Positions 16,650 through 24,410 of a stretch of 60,301 nt of DNA are shown here, one piece after another; positions within the stretch are counted from its first letter, which is position 1, and the number at the start of each line of letters is the position of its first letter. The stretch lies in NCBI GenBank assembly GCA_900472785.1, contig UCJH01000091.1, positions 1-60,301 on the forward strand, written 5' to 3'. The notes under the pieces were generated by a model. The model saw nothing but the letters and a program-made list of their open reading frames with translations. It did no database searches and was not told the DNA's origin. Made by a program: the position numbers and the translations under genes. This DNA is from Hyphomicrobiales bacterium (GTDB lineage: Bacteria > Pseudomonadota > Alphaproteobacteria > Rhizobiales > Rhizobiaceae).

Positions 16650-17384
16650 TCAGATCGTCTTCTGTTTTTCATTCAGCCAGCCGGTGATCAGCTGGCAGTA
16701 GCGTTCGCCGCCGAAGCTTGGAAAATGCCCGCCATGCACGATGCGGACGGACAGTTTCAACAGGCGCTCCATGGAGGCGAGGTAGGCGGCGGCATTGGAA
16801 TGATAGGTATCCTCGATCAACGGTCCGTCATAGAGGATATCGCCGGAGAAAAGAGTTTCGGTCGCCTTTTCATAAAGCGCAATGCCACCGGGCGAGTGTC
16901 CGGGCGTATGAATGACTTCGAAATGCCGGTCGCCGAGGTCGACCCTATCGCCATCGTGAAGAATGCGCGTCGCCGGCGCTTTTTTTACCGCATAGCATTT
17001 GGAGCAATAGGGCTCCGGCGGCAGTGCATCGAAGATTTCGTCGGTGACATACGGGTCGGCAAGCGTATTTTCCCGCGTCGGGTTGGCCAGGAGATCGGCC
17101 TCCGCGGCGTGCACCGCCCGGCACTCGAACTCGTGATGACAGCCGATGTGATCGAAATGCGTATGGCTGGCGACGGCGATCAGGTCGCGTTCGGTGACCA
17201 GCGGCACATACTCCCGTAGCGATACAACGCCCATGCCGCTATCGACCAGCATGTCGCGATCACGTCCACGCACATGCCAGATGTTGCAGCGGTAGAATTC
17301 CTGGATGAACGGCTCGGAAATCGCCGTGACATCATCGTCGAGACGCTTGACCGCATACCAGTTTTCGGCAGGAATCCGTTTCAT
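16650..17384 (-). CDS. metallo-beta-lactamase-fold hydrolase
   Basis: A 244-residue protein with the zinc motif H74-T-H76-F-D78-H79, a later HTPGHSPGGI (third zinc His), and FSGDILYDGPL (bridging Asp). These are the hallmarks of glyoxalase II/lactonase-like MBL hydrolases. Longer upstream frames overlap the ATPase gene and show no homology; the ATG at 17384 lies four bases after the ATPase stop, giving MKRIPAENWYAVKRL. It is the fifth gene of the TetR-linked transporter operon. A thioester or lactone hydrolase acting with the aldehyde dehydrogenase is inferred. Confidence 0.88.
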   Translation of the reverse strand: MKRIPAENWYAVKRLDDDVTAISEPFIQEFYRCNIWHVRGRDRDMLVDSGMGVVSLREYVPLVTERDLIAVASHTHFDHIGCHHEFECRAVHAAEADLLANPTRENTLADPYVTDEIFDALPPEPYCSKCYAVKKAPATRILHDGDRVDLGDRHFEVIHTPGHSPGGIALYEKATETLFSGDILYDGPLIEDTYHSNAAAYLASMERLLKLSVRIVHGGHFPSFGGERYCQLITGWLNEKQKTI

Positions 17385-17388
17385 CGTC

Positions 17389-18489
17389 TCACGCGTCCTT
17401 TGTCGCCGACGGCAAGACAACCACATCTCCCGCATGAACGGCAAGTGTGACAGCTTCACCTTCCGACACATGGGCCGATTGTGGCATGTGGGCGATGATC
17501 GACAGGTCCGGCGCGCCCTGAGGACGGAGATGGCACCGATAATGCGTTCCAAAGAAGGCCTGCCCCGTCATCTGCGCCGAACCGAGTGTCACCAGCTCTG
17601 CCGTTCCATTTCCGGCCCGACGGAAATGCTCCGGCCGGATGCAGAGCGTCACGGCTTGCCCGGCAAAGGGAGCTCCGGCTGTAAAGGCAGAGCGGGCAAG
17701 CGTCATCGTTCCCAGTGCTGTTTCGATCTGCGCCGAGACGGGATCGACATCGGCGACACGGCCGGGAATGAAATTGACCTCGCCCATGAAGCCGGCCGAA
17801 AACAGCGAGCGCGGGCGCATGTAGATATCGGCGGGTGCGCCGATATCCTCGATGCGCCCTTGGTTCATGACGACGATCCGGTCGGCGATCGCCATCGCCT
17901 CTTCCTGATCGTGGGTGACGTGGACGAAGGTGGTGCCGACGCGTTTCTGGATCGCCTTCAACTCATCCTGCATCTGGCGCCGAAGCTTGAGATCGAGGGC
18001 ACCGAGCGGCTCGTCGAGCAAGAGCACGTCCGGATCGACGGCAAGCGCGCGCGCAAGAGCCACGCGCTGGCGCTGGCCGCCGGAAAGCTCGTGCGGCTTC
18101 TTCTCGGCCGCCGCCCTGAGACCCACGAGATCAAGGAAACCCAAGGCCTTTTCGTCGCGTGCCGCTTTCGCCATGCCGCGCATCCGCAGGCCGAAGCCGA
18201 CATTGTCCCTGAGCTTCATATGCGGGAACAGCGCATAATCCTGGAACATGGTCGTGGTCGGCCGATTGGCCGGCTGGACATGGGTCATCTCGCGGCCACC
18301 GATCGATATGCGGCCATTGGTCGGTGAAAGAAATCCGCCGAGAATCGAGAGGAGCGTGGTCTTGCCGCAGCCTGACGGCCCGAGCAGGACGATGAACTCG
18401 CCCGCCTCGATATCGAGCGAAACGTCGTTCAATGCCGTGAACATGCCGAAGGTCTTGGTGGCGTTCTGAACGGAAACCGCGGCGGTCAT
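17389..18489 (-). CDS. ABC transporter ATP-binding protein, PotA-like
   Basis: A 366-residue ATPase: Walker A GPSGCGKTT, Q-loop TTMFQDYALFPH, signature LSGGQRQRV, Walker B VLLLDEPLGALD, switch His in VTHDQEEAMA. The C-terminal third holds CIRPEHFRR and FFGTHYRCHL, matching the TOBE-2 domain of polyamine/iron-type importers. It overlaps the permease gene before it by four bases. It energises the transporter encoded by the three genes upstream in the operon. Confidence 0.93.
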   Translation of the reverse strand: MTAAVSVQNATKTFGMFTALNDVSLDIEAGEFIVLLGPSGCGKTTLLSILGGFLSPTNGRISIGGREMTHVQPANRPTTTMFQDYALFPHMKLRDNVGFGLRMRGMAKAARDEKALGFLDLVGLRAAAEKKPHELSGGQRQRVALARALAVDPDVLLLDEPLGALDLKLRRQMQDELKAIQKRVGTTFVHVTHDQEEAMAIADRIVVMNQGRIEDIGAPADIYMRPRSLFSAGFMGEVNFIPGRVADVDPVSAQIETALGTMTLARSAFTAGAPFAGQAVTLCIRPEHFRRAGNGTAELVTLGSAQMTGQAFFGTHYRCHLRPQGAPDLSIIAHMPQSAHVSEGEAVTLAVHAGDVVVLPSATKDA

Positions 18490-19277
18490 GATTTTCCAGT
18501 CTTTCTGAACAGGGTGAATTCGAGCAGCATCAGAACGGCGACGGAGACCTGGAAGACCAGCGAGCCGATCGCATTGGTCTTCGGGTTGAGACCGGAGCGC
18601 AGCAGGCTCCAGATTTCAACCGGCAGCGTCACATCGAAACGCGAAAGCAGGAAGGCGATGATGAACTCGTCCCAGCTGAAGGTAACGGAGAGAAAGAAGG
18701 CCGCAAGGATCGACGGCATGAGCATCGGCGCCGTGACCAGCACCATCACCTTTATGTCGCTGGCGCCGAGATCGCGGGCCGCACGCTCGATATTGACGTG
18801 ATGGTCGCCCATCGAGGAGTAGATGATGGCGAAACAGAGCGGCAGGTTGATGACCACATGACCGATCCCGACAGTTGAGAGCGACAGCGGAATGCCGAAG
18901 GCGTTGAGGACCGTGAGCAGTCCGAGCGCGATGATGAGATAGGACACCGTCATCGGCGCGATCAAAAGGCCGCGCTGCAGCGCCGAACCCGGCAGCTTGT
19001 GGCGGGCGAGCGCATAGGCTGCGAGAAAACCGAGAAGGCAGGCGATCAGCGAGGAGAAAAGCGCGACGACAAAGGAGTTCAGCAGAGCGGCCATCAGCTT
19101 GCGATCCGCAAATACCGCCGTATACCACTGCGTCGAAAATCCATTGAACGGCGGCACCGGCAGGCGGCCATCCTGGAACGAGAAGAGGACGAGAACGGCG
19201 ACCGGCAGAAAAATGAAGCCGAAGATCAGCGTGGCATAGACCCAGGAGGCCGTGGAAATCAGCACATTGCGCAACAT
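18486..19277 (-). CDS. ABC transporter permease, PotC-like
   Basis: A 263-residue inner-membrane protein with about six helices, starting MLRNVLISTASWVYATLIFG. The EAA loop reads ERAARDLGASDIKVMVLVTAPML. Its ATG overlaps the previous permease stop as TAATG, indicating translational coupling. Longer in-frame extensions overlap that permease gene and are not credible. Confidence 0.92.
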   Translation of the reverse strand: MLRNVLISTASWVYATLIFGFIFLPVAVLVLFSFQDGRLPVPPFNGFSTQWYTAVFADRKLMAALLNSFVVALFSSLIACLLGFLAAYALARHKLPGSALQRGLLIAPMTVSYLIIALGLLTVLNAFGIPLSLSTVGIGHVVINLPLCFAIIYSSMGDHHVNIERAARDLGASDIKVMVLVTAPMLMPSILAAFFLSVTFSWDEFIIAFLLSRFDVTLPVEIWSLLRSGLNPKTNAIGSLVFQVSVAVLMLLEFTLFRKTGKS

Positions 19278-20137
19278 TACGCCCTCTCGATCTTCAGCCA
19301 GCGGGCGCAAAGCACATAGGCGAGTGTGACCGCCAGCATGAGGATAATGGACAACGCCGCCGCCATCGGAAAATCCGCTCGGCGGCCAAGCTGCAGCATG
19401 ATGATCTGCGGCAGGACAAGCTCGTTGTTGCCACCGAGAATCTGCGGCGTGACATAGTCGCCGATGCACAGGACGAAGGTGAGGAAGGCCCCGGTCATGA
19501 TGCCCGGCAGCGTCAACGGCACGATGACGTGCCAGAAGGTCTCGAAGGCATTGGCGCCGAGATCGGCTGCGGCGCGCCGATAGTTCGGCGAGAGCTGGAT
19601 GAGGTTGGCATAGATCGTCAGCGTCAGCAGCATGACGAAGAAATGCGTGAAGCCGATCACCGTCGCGGTGCGGTTGCTCGCCAGTTCGAGCGGCTCGCCG
19701 ACAAGGCCGACCGTCATCAGCGTCTGGTTGACGACGCCGTTTTTCGACAGCACCAGCAGCCAGGAATAGGAGCGCACGACATAGGAGGTCCAGAACGGCA
19801 GGACCGCCATGATCAGCGCCATGCGCTGGAAGCGCTTCGGAACCCGTTCGGCAATGATCCAGGCGAGAGGATAGGCGAGGACGACCGACAAGACGGTGAC
19901 GATCAGGGTGATTTCGAGCGAGTTGACGAGCCCCTTGAACAGGGCGGCCTTCTCGAAGAAGGCCAGATAATTGTCGAGGTTCCAGGCCCTGACGATGGCG
20001 CCGCTTTGCCGCGACCACAGGCTCATCGCCACCATGAACAGAAACGGCACGACGAAGAAGGCGAGCGTCCAGGCAAGCGCCGGGGCGACGAAACCCCAGG
20101 CCTTGCGCTGCTCGGACTGTTCGAGGGTCATGGACAT
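19277..20137 (-). CDS. ABC transporter permease, PotB-like
   Basis: A 286-residue inner-membrane protein starting MSMTLEQSEQRKAWGFVAPA, with GGAG six bases before the ATG. About six helices; the EAA loop is RRAAADLGANAFETFWHVIVPLTLPG, and PFWTSYVVRSYSW is a conserved PotB-type stretch. A frame extension to 20320 runs through a palindromic repeat and is rejected. It forms the channel with the PotC-like partner. Confidence 0.92.
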   Translation of the reverse strand: MSMTLEQSEQRKAWGFVAPALAWTLAFFVVPFLFMVAMSLWSRQSGAIVRAWNLDNYLAFFEKAALFKGLVNSLEITLIVTVLSVVLAYPLAWIIAERVPKRFQRMALIMAVLPFWTSYVVRSYSWLLVLSKNGVVNQTLMTVGLVGEPLELASNRTATVIGFTHFFVMLLTLTIYANLIQLSPNYRRAAADLGANAFETFWHVIVPLTLPGIMTGAFLTFVLCIGDYVTPQILGGNNELVLPQIIMLQLGRRADFPMAAALSIILMLAVTLAYVLCARWLKIERA

Positions 20138-20150
20138 CAAATGCTCCGAA

Positions 20151-20337
20151 ATAGCCTCACCCTGGCCCTCACCCCGCTTATGGCGAGAGGGAACGACGGA
20201 GGCTGCCGCTTGGTCCTTCTCCCCGTCCAAACGGGGAGAAGGTGCCCGCCATCCTTTCGAGACAAGAAGGGGCGGATGAGAGGCCACTGCTGGCAGCCCA
20301 GTTCTCCCTCTTCTCCCCACGGGGAAAAGAGAAAAAC
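20151..20337. repeat. Intergenic palindromic repeat, family B
   Basis: A block of imperfect palindromes between the binding-protein gene and the PotB-like gene. It contains CCTCACCCTGGCCCTCACCCC, the hairpin TTCTCCCCGTCCAAACGGGGAGAA (arms TTCTCCCCGT / ACGGGGAGAA) and a second TCTCCCCACGGGGAAAAGAG stretch. Related sequence occurs at 29118-29265 and, more degenerate, at 34575-34653. Confidence 0.75.
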
Positions 20338-20338
20338 C

Positions 20339-21433
20339 TTACTGCTGCATCATGTCCGTCCAGGCATCCTGCATCTTCTGATCCAGCTCGGCGCTGGGGA
20401 TCGGATAAAGCTGGGTCTTCTTCAGGTATTCGGCCTGATCGTTCCAGCGCAATGCCGTTTTCTGGGCATCCGTCAGGTGATCACCTGCCTTGGTATTGGC
20501 AGGCATCGCCCAATAGCAGGAGGAGGTCGCAAGCCGCGCCTGCCCTTCGGGGCTGACGATATACTGGACAAACTTCAGCGCCAGGTCCTGCTTCTTCGAC
20601 GCTTTCATGACGCCGATCGACTGTGCCCAGCGCACAGCGCCCTGATCCGGCACCGTCCAGTCAAGGTTGGGTTTCTCGCCGGACAGGGCGGCGGTGATCC
20701 ACTCGCCGCCGCCGACCAGAATATCGACCTCGCCGGTGGCCAGCGCCGTCTGCGAGGAGACGACGTCGCTCACCTGCTTGGAAACCTTCTTCATCGCCGA
20801 CAGCTTTTCGGTAATGGCCGGCATGTCGGCGTCGGAGAGCTCCGCCGTTTTCTTGCCAAGTCCAAGGCCGACGAGGCCGATCATCGGAAGGTAATAATCG
20901 TAGAGCGCTATGCGGCCCTTGTACTTGTCGGACCAGATCATCGTCAGGTCCTGCATGTCCTTCGGATCGACCTTGGTCTTGTCGTACGAAATCGTGTTGT
21001 AGCCGAATTTTTCCGTGACGGCGTAAGTCTTTCCGTCCTTGGTGTTGTTCGCTTCCATCCGCACTTCTGGAAAGATATCCGCCGTCGGCAACGCATCGGC
21101 CGGAATTTCGGCAAGCAGGTCCAAACCAACGGCGCGCTGCACGTCAACGCCGTCGATGACCAGCACATCCCAGTCACCCGGTTGCGATTGCTCAAGGATC
21201 GAAAGGGCAGCCCCCGTCCCCTCATAGTCCTTCAGGTTGACCTTGACGTCATTGGCTTTTTCAAACGGCTCGATCAATGCCGGATCCGTGTGGTCGCACC
21301 ACACCAGAGCATTAAGCTCTTCCTGCGCGAAAGCCGGCGTGGCAACGGGAAAAAACGATCCCGCGGCGATCGACGTGGCGGCTGCAGATGCAAGAAATCG
21401 ACGCGCAAAGGCGCCCTTCATGGAAGATGTCAT
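20339..21433 (-). CDS. ABC transporter solute-binding protein, PotD/PotF-like
   Basis: A 364-residue periplasmic protein. The signal peptide runs from MTSSMKGAFARRF to about residue 37 (TPAFAQ), with an Arg pair that may permit Tat export. The mature sequence ELNALVWCDHTDPALIEPFEKANDVKV and later GEVDILVGGGEWITA fit the spermidine/putrescine-type group. The start at 21433 is supported by AGAGGG seven bases upstream; longer frames add residues ahead of the signal peptide. It is the first gene of the SBP-permease-permease-ATPase-MBL-ALDH operon and is divergent from the TetR gene. Confidence 0.92.
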   Translation of the reverse strand: MTSSMKGAFARRFLASAAATSIAAGSFFPVATPAFAQEELNALVWCDHTDPALIEPFEKANDVKVNLKDYEGTGAALSILEQSQPGDWDVLVIDGVDVQRAVGLDLLAEIPADALPTADIFPEVRMEANNTKDGKTYAVTEKFGYNTISYDKTKVDPKDMQDLTMIWSDKYKGRIALYDYYLPMIGLVGLGLGKKTAELSDADMPAITEKLSAMKKVSKQVSDVVSSQTALATGEVDILVGGGEWITAALSGEKPNLDWTVPDQGAVRWAQSIGVMKASKKQDLALKFVQYIVSPEGQARLATSSCYWAMPANTKAGDHLTDAQKTALRWNDQAEYLKKTQLYPIPSAELDQKMQDAWTDMMQQ

Positions 21434-21559
21434 CACGTTGCCCTCTGGTTTGACGCTCATTCCGGCGCCTTCGAGAAAAAGATTGAATGAGTTCATTTTT
21501 TTAGTCAATATTAATTTTGAGGACATTCAGAAAAGAAAAGCGCAGAAAAGGGAGGGGCG

Positions 21560-22189
21560 ATGGCGGGACTTCGCGCAAAACAGAAAGCGGACAGGAACCG
21601 CCGCATCCTGGAGGCGGCCACCCGCCTCTTTCGCGAGGTCGGCTATGACGCCGCGCGGATCGAGGATATTGCCCAGATCGCCGAAATCTCGGTCGGTACC
21701 TTCTACAATTATTACGAGAACAAGGGCGACATCCTCGTCGCCGCAGTTTCGATGGAGGTTGAGGAGGTTCTGGAAGCGGGCAAGCCGATCGTCGAAAATC
21801 CACCGCCGATGGTGATCGACGCACTGGTGGCGCTGATCAACCAATATTACGACCACTCGCTGTTCTATCTCTCCAAGGAAATGTGGCGCACCGCCATGGC
21901 GATCTCGATCCAGCAGCCGGATAGCCCGTTCAGCAAACGTTATACCGAACTCGACGGGCGCCTTTGCGACCAGGTCTCGATGCTGATCGGCAAACTGCAG
22001 CTCCGCGGCGCCATCATGCCGGGCATCGACACGGTCGCGGTCGGCCAGATGATCTTCAACAATCTCAATACGATGTTCACTGAGTTCGTTCGCGACGAAA
22101 CCATGCCGCTCGAGACGCTGAAGCGAGAGGTCACCCGACAGAACAGGCCGATTGCGACGATGATGTCGTCGCCTAAATTGACATCATAA
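21560..22189 (+). CDS. TetR-family transcriptional regulator
   Basis: A 209-residue regulator. The N-terminal helix-turn-helix covers about residues 10-57: RRILEAATRLFREVGYDAA, then EDIAQIAEISVGTFYNYYENKGDIL. The C-terminal part is a helical ligand domain. GGGAGGGG lies just before the ATG. It is divergent from the PotD-like operon across 126 bp that include a short AATGA-GT-TCATT dyad (21486-21497). Repression of that operon until its substrate appears is the natural inference. Confidence 0.92.
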   Translation: MAGLRAKQKADRNRRILEAATRLFREVGYDAARIEDIAQIAEISVGTFYNYYENKGDILVAAVSMEVEEVLEAGKPIVENPPPMVIDALVALINQYYDHSLFYLSKEMWRTAMAISIQQPDSPFSKRYTELDGRLCDQVSMLIGKLQLRGAIMPGIDTVAVGQMIFNNLNTMFTEFVRDETMPLETLKREVTRQNRPIATMMSSPKLTS

Positions 22190-22206
22190 AAACGGGAACA
22201 TCAGGG

Positions 22207-22599
22207 ATGGAACAGACCAGGCAAGCTATTCTCGCGGCGGCCGATCGACTGATCGCGGCGTTTGCGCGCCATGATCGCGAAACCTATTTCGCCGCATTTT
22301 CACCGGATGCGACTTTCATCTTTCACAATCTCGACCGTGCACTGAAAAACCGCGCCGAATACGAGATTGAATGGGCTCTTTGGGAAAGACGCGACGGATT
22401 TCGCGTGCGCGCCTGTCGATCCAGCAACAGAAACCTGCAGATTGCCGGTGATGTCGGTATTTTCACGCACAGCGTGGAAACGGAAGCAGAATTTGGTGGA
22501 GAAGCAGTCACCAGCCACGAACGTGAAACGATCGTTTTCGAGAGAGGATCGGACGGCCACTGGCTGGCTATCCACGAACATTTGTCGCGCGCTGTCTAG
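22207..22599 (+). CDS. SnoaL-like/NTF2-fold protein
   Basis: A 130-residue protein with the DUF4440/SnoaL layout: helix ADRLIAAFARHDRETYFAAFSPDATFIFH, a central strand pair, and an ending SHERETIVFERGSDGHWLAIHEHLSR, where the conserved H-W-x-x-x-H-E-H pattern closes the cone fold. It follows the TetR gene by 17 bases in the same direction, so the two may be cotranscribed. Such proteins are small isomerases, hydrolases or ligand binders; the function here is unknown. Confidence 0.8.
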   Translation: MEQTRQAILAAADRLIAAFARHDRETYFAAFSPDATFIFHNLDRALKNRAEYEIEWALWERRDGFRVRACRSSNRNLQIAGDVGIFTHSVETEAEFGGEAVTSHERETIVFERGSDGHWLAIHEHLSRAV

Positions 22600-22617
22600 G
22601 GGCAGCGTAGAAAATAC

Positions 22618-22758
22618 TTAGAGGACGCCGCAGATGACAGCGGACAAAAACACGAATGCAGCAACGAGCGCAGCACCGTGGGCCAGGGAATTCCAGGTCA
22701 GGCGCGGCGTGGACGGTGCGGCATAAGTCGAATGGCGGATTGTCTTTGAACTTTGCAT
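22618..22758 (-). CDS. small single-span membrane protein, 46 residues
   Basis: A short gene: MQSSKTIRHSTYAAPSTPRL, then WNSLAHGAALVAAFVFLSAVICGVL as one C-terminal transmembrane segment. A strong AGGAGG lies five bases before the ATG, which is the main support for expression. No family is recognised. It converges on the SnoaL-like gene and lies downstream of the transglutaminase-fold gene's far end, apparently with its own promoter. Confidence 0.65.
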   Translation of the reverse strand: MQSSKTIRHSTYAAPSTPRLTWNSLAHGAALVAAFVFLSAVICGVL

Positions 22759-22940
22759 GTCGTCCTCCTTGCGGGTTGAACCATACGGGAGATTGGCGGT
22801 CCCGAAACGGCCAGAAGCAACCTGACCGTCATGTTGTCCGATATATTCGACAAAATTTATAGATATTATTTTTCTCATTTTTGCCGGAAATTGAAAAAAC
22901 AATTCCGCGGCATTGTCTGCCGTGCCTTCACAATATGCGG

Positions 22941-23873
22941 TCAGAGATGGGAATGGTCATGCTCGTGCAGATGTTCCCGTTCCTGCACATGACGAGCCCA
23001 GCGCTCGCTGAACCATGGCGTCAGCAACGACACGTCTGCAGCCTGATGCGGCCGTGTCAGTGCCGCGTCCGATTCCTTGTAGGTCCAGACGGTAAACGTC
23101 GTCAGTTCGTGTTTTCCGAAGGTCTGTATCAGCGGAATATCGGCAGCGTCCCTGCCCCGTGCCACAGCGATACGGCCGATCCTGCGCTCGTTGTAGCGCG
23201 CGTCGAACGTGTACCAGCGGTCGCCGAGATAGACTTCGAACCAGGCATTGAAATCCATCGGAGCCGGGTTTTCCGGGACGCCGATGTCACCCATATAGCC
23301 GTTGACGTAGCGCGCCGGCATGTTCATGGCCCGGCACAGGGTAACGGCAAGATGGGCATAGTCGCGGCTGACGCCGACACGCGCGTCATGCGCCTCCATC
23401 GCGGTTCGCAAGGTCGCCGCATAGCCGTAGCTGAACAGCAGGCGCTCATGAACATAGTCGCAGATGGCCTGTACCCGCGCCCAACCGGCCTCGACCTCGC
23501 CGAACAACCGCCATGCCAGAGACCCGAAACGATCGGTTTCGCAATAACGACTGGCGGAGAGATAAGGCAGGCACGCGGCCGGAAGCTTTTCAACCGGTAC
23601 CGGCTGTGCCTCGAGGTTGATGGGATCAGGCAGGCCGCTGTCACGGATCACGGCGTCATAGCTTAAACGAACGCCACCTTCCGGCACGACCATGCGCATA
23701 CAGATATTGCCGAAAGGATCGGAAATTTCGCTCATTGCGATGGCCGGGCTGGCAATCGGCCCTCGCTCGCTGACCACCGCATGACGGCGGTCGCGATCAA
23801 TAGAAAGATAGGTCATCATCGGTGTCGGCTGATGACAATGAATGCCGATTTCGTATCCCAAACGTATGAACAT
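22941..23873 (-). CDS. transglutaminase-fold protein, catalytic Cys and His replaced
   Basis: A 310-residue protein of the bacterial transglutaminase-like family: N-terminal beta region (residues 1-120), then the core. GGAGG six bases upstream supports the start. The core reads GVSRDYAHLAVTLCRAMNMPARY, where the family has G-x-C-R-D; Ser169 (codon AGC, 23367-23369) takes the nucleophile position. The His of the usual H-A-W-x-E-V motif is Asn209 in FNAWFEV. Asp224 in TFDARYN is kept. The C-terminal tail is His-rich (HLHEHDHSHL). The fold is clear, but peptidase or cross-linking activity is doubtful; a pseudoenzyme or an altered hydrolase is possible. Confidence 0.88.
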   Translation of the reverse strand: MFIRLGYEIGIHCHQPTPMMTYLSIDRDRRHAVVSERGPIASPAIAMSEISDPFGNICMRMVVPEGGVRLSYDAVIRDSGLPDPINLEAQPVPVEKLPAACLPYLSASRYCETDRFGSLAWRLFGEVEAGWARVQAICDYVHERLLFSYGYAATLRTAMEAHDARVGVSRDYAHLAVTLCRAMNMPARYVNGYMGDIGVPENPAPMDFNAWFEVYLGDRWYTFDARYNERRIGRIAVARGRDAADIPLIQTFGKHELTTFTVWTYKESDAALTRPHQAADVSLLTPWFSERWARHVQEREHLHEHDHSHL

Positions 23874-24410
23874 TCACAACCTCCACATATGAAGCGGAGA
23901 ACAATCGTCAGCGGGTTTTTGTTCCGGCGCAGACACGATATGGCCAAGGCTCATATGCCTCAAAATCGGCCTTGTCGGCTCCGAATTTCACAAAAAACGC
24001 TCCGGGGATCATCATAACCCCTTGAATCAACGTCCTCGTCCTCAAATCAACGCGGATTTAAGGATTTTTTCACCAGAGGCATTGATCGCAATCTGCCGGG
24101 CCTGAACGTCAGGGCTCGGCATAGCTGCAGCAGCCATACCATCTAAAACCCGTTCACTGGCAATCATTCGGACAAAAGCCGGACGCGATGCAAACAAAGT
24201 TGCAAGCGGCTCAAGACACGATTCTAAGATGAATCGAGGCTGGAGGCAACTGTTTCCGGAAGGTGCATCTCTGGTAGGCAAACCCTCTCGATCGGTGAGT
24301 TCTAAAATTTGCAGGCGCGCGGATGACTTCCGTTGGGACTTGCCTATATGTTTTGTTTCGATGCCCGCATCCGGCATCTATATTTTGTATCTTTTTTGAG
24401 ATTGAAGCCT
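23874..24410. other. 537-bp intergenic region
   Basis: It lies between the divergent transglutaminase-fold and sensor kinase genes. It holds a possible GGGG/CCCC hairpin near 24004-24023 and one weak reading frame on the minus strand (24042-24377, listed separately). No RNA gene, repeat family or clear operator was recognised. Confidence 0.6.
24042..24377 (-). CDS. doubtful open reading frame, up to 111 residues
   Basis: No ribosome-binding site precedes the ATG at 24377. Only the C-terminal half (RPAFVRMIASERVLDGM, then PSPDVQARQIAINASGEKIL) looks protein-like, and it faintly recalls the small DUF982-type proteins common in rhizobia. It could be a remnant of such a gene or chance coding. 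It overlaps the upstream region of the sensor kinase. Confidence 0.2.
   Translation of the reverse strand: MPDAGIETKHIGKSQRKSSARLQILELTDREGLPTRDAPSGNSCLQPRFILESCLEPLATLFASRPAFVRMIASERVLDGMAAAAMPSPDVQARQIAINASGEKILKSALI

Noticed and set aside
24042-24377. Confident gene call for the minus-strand frame
   Set aside because: No ribosome site and only a faint family resemblance; listed at low confidence as a possible remnant.
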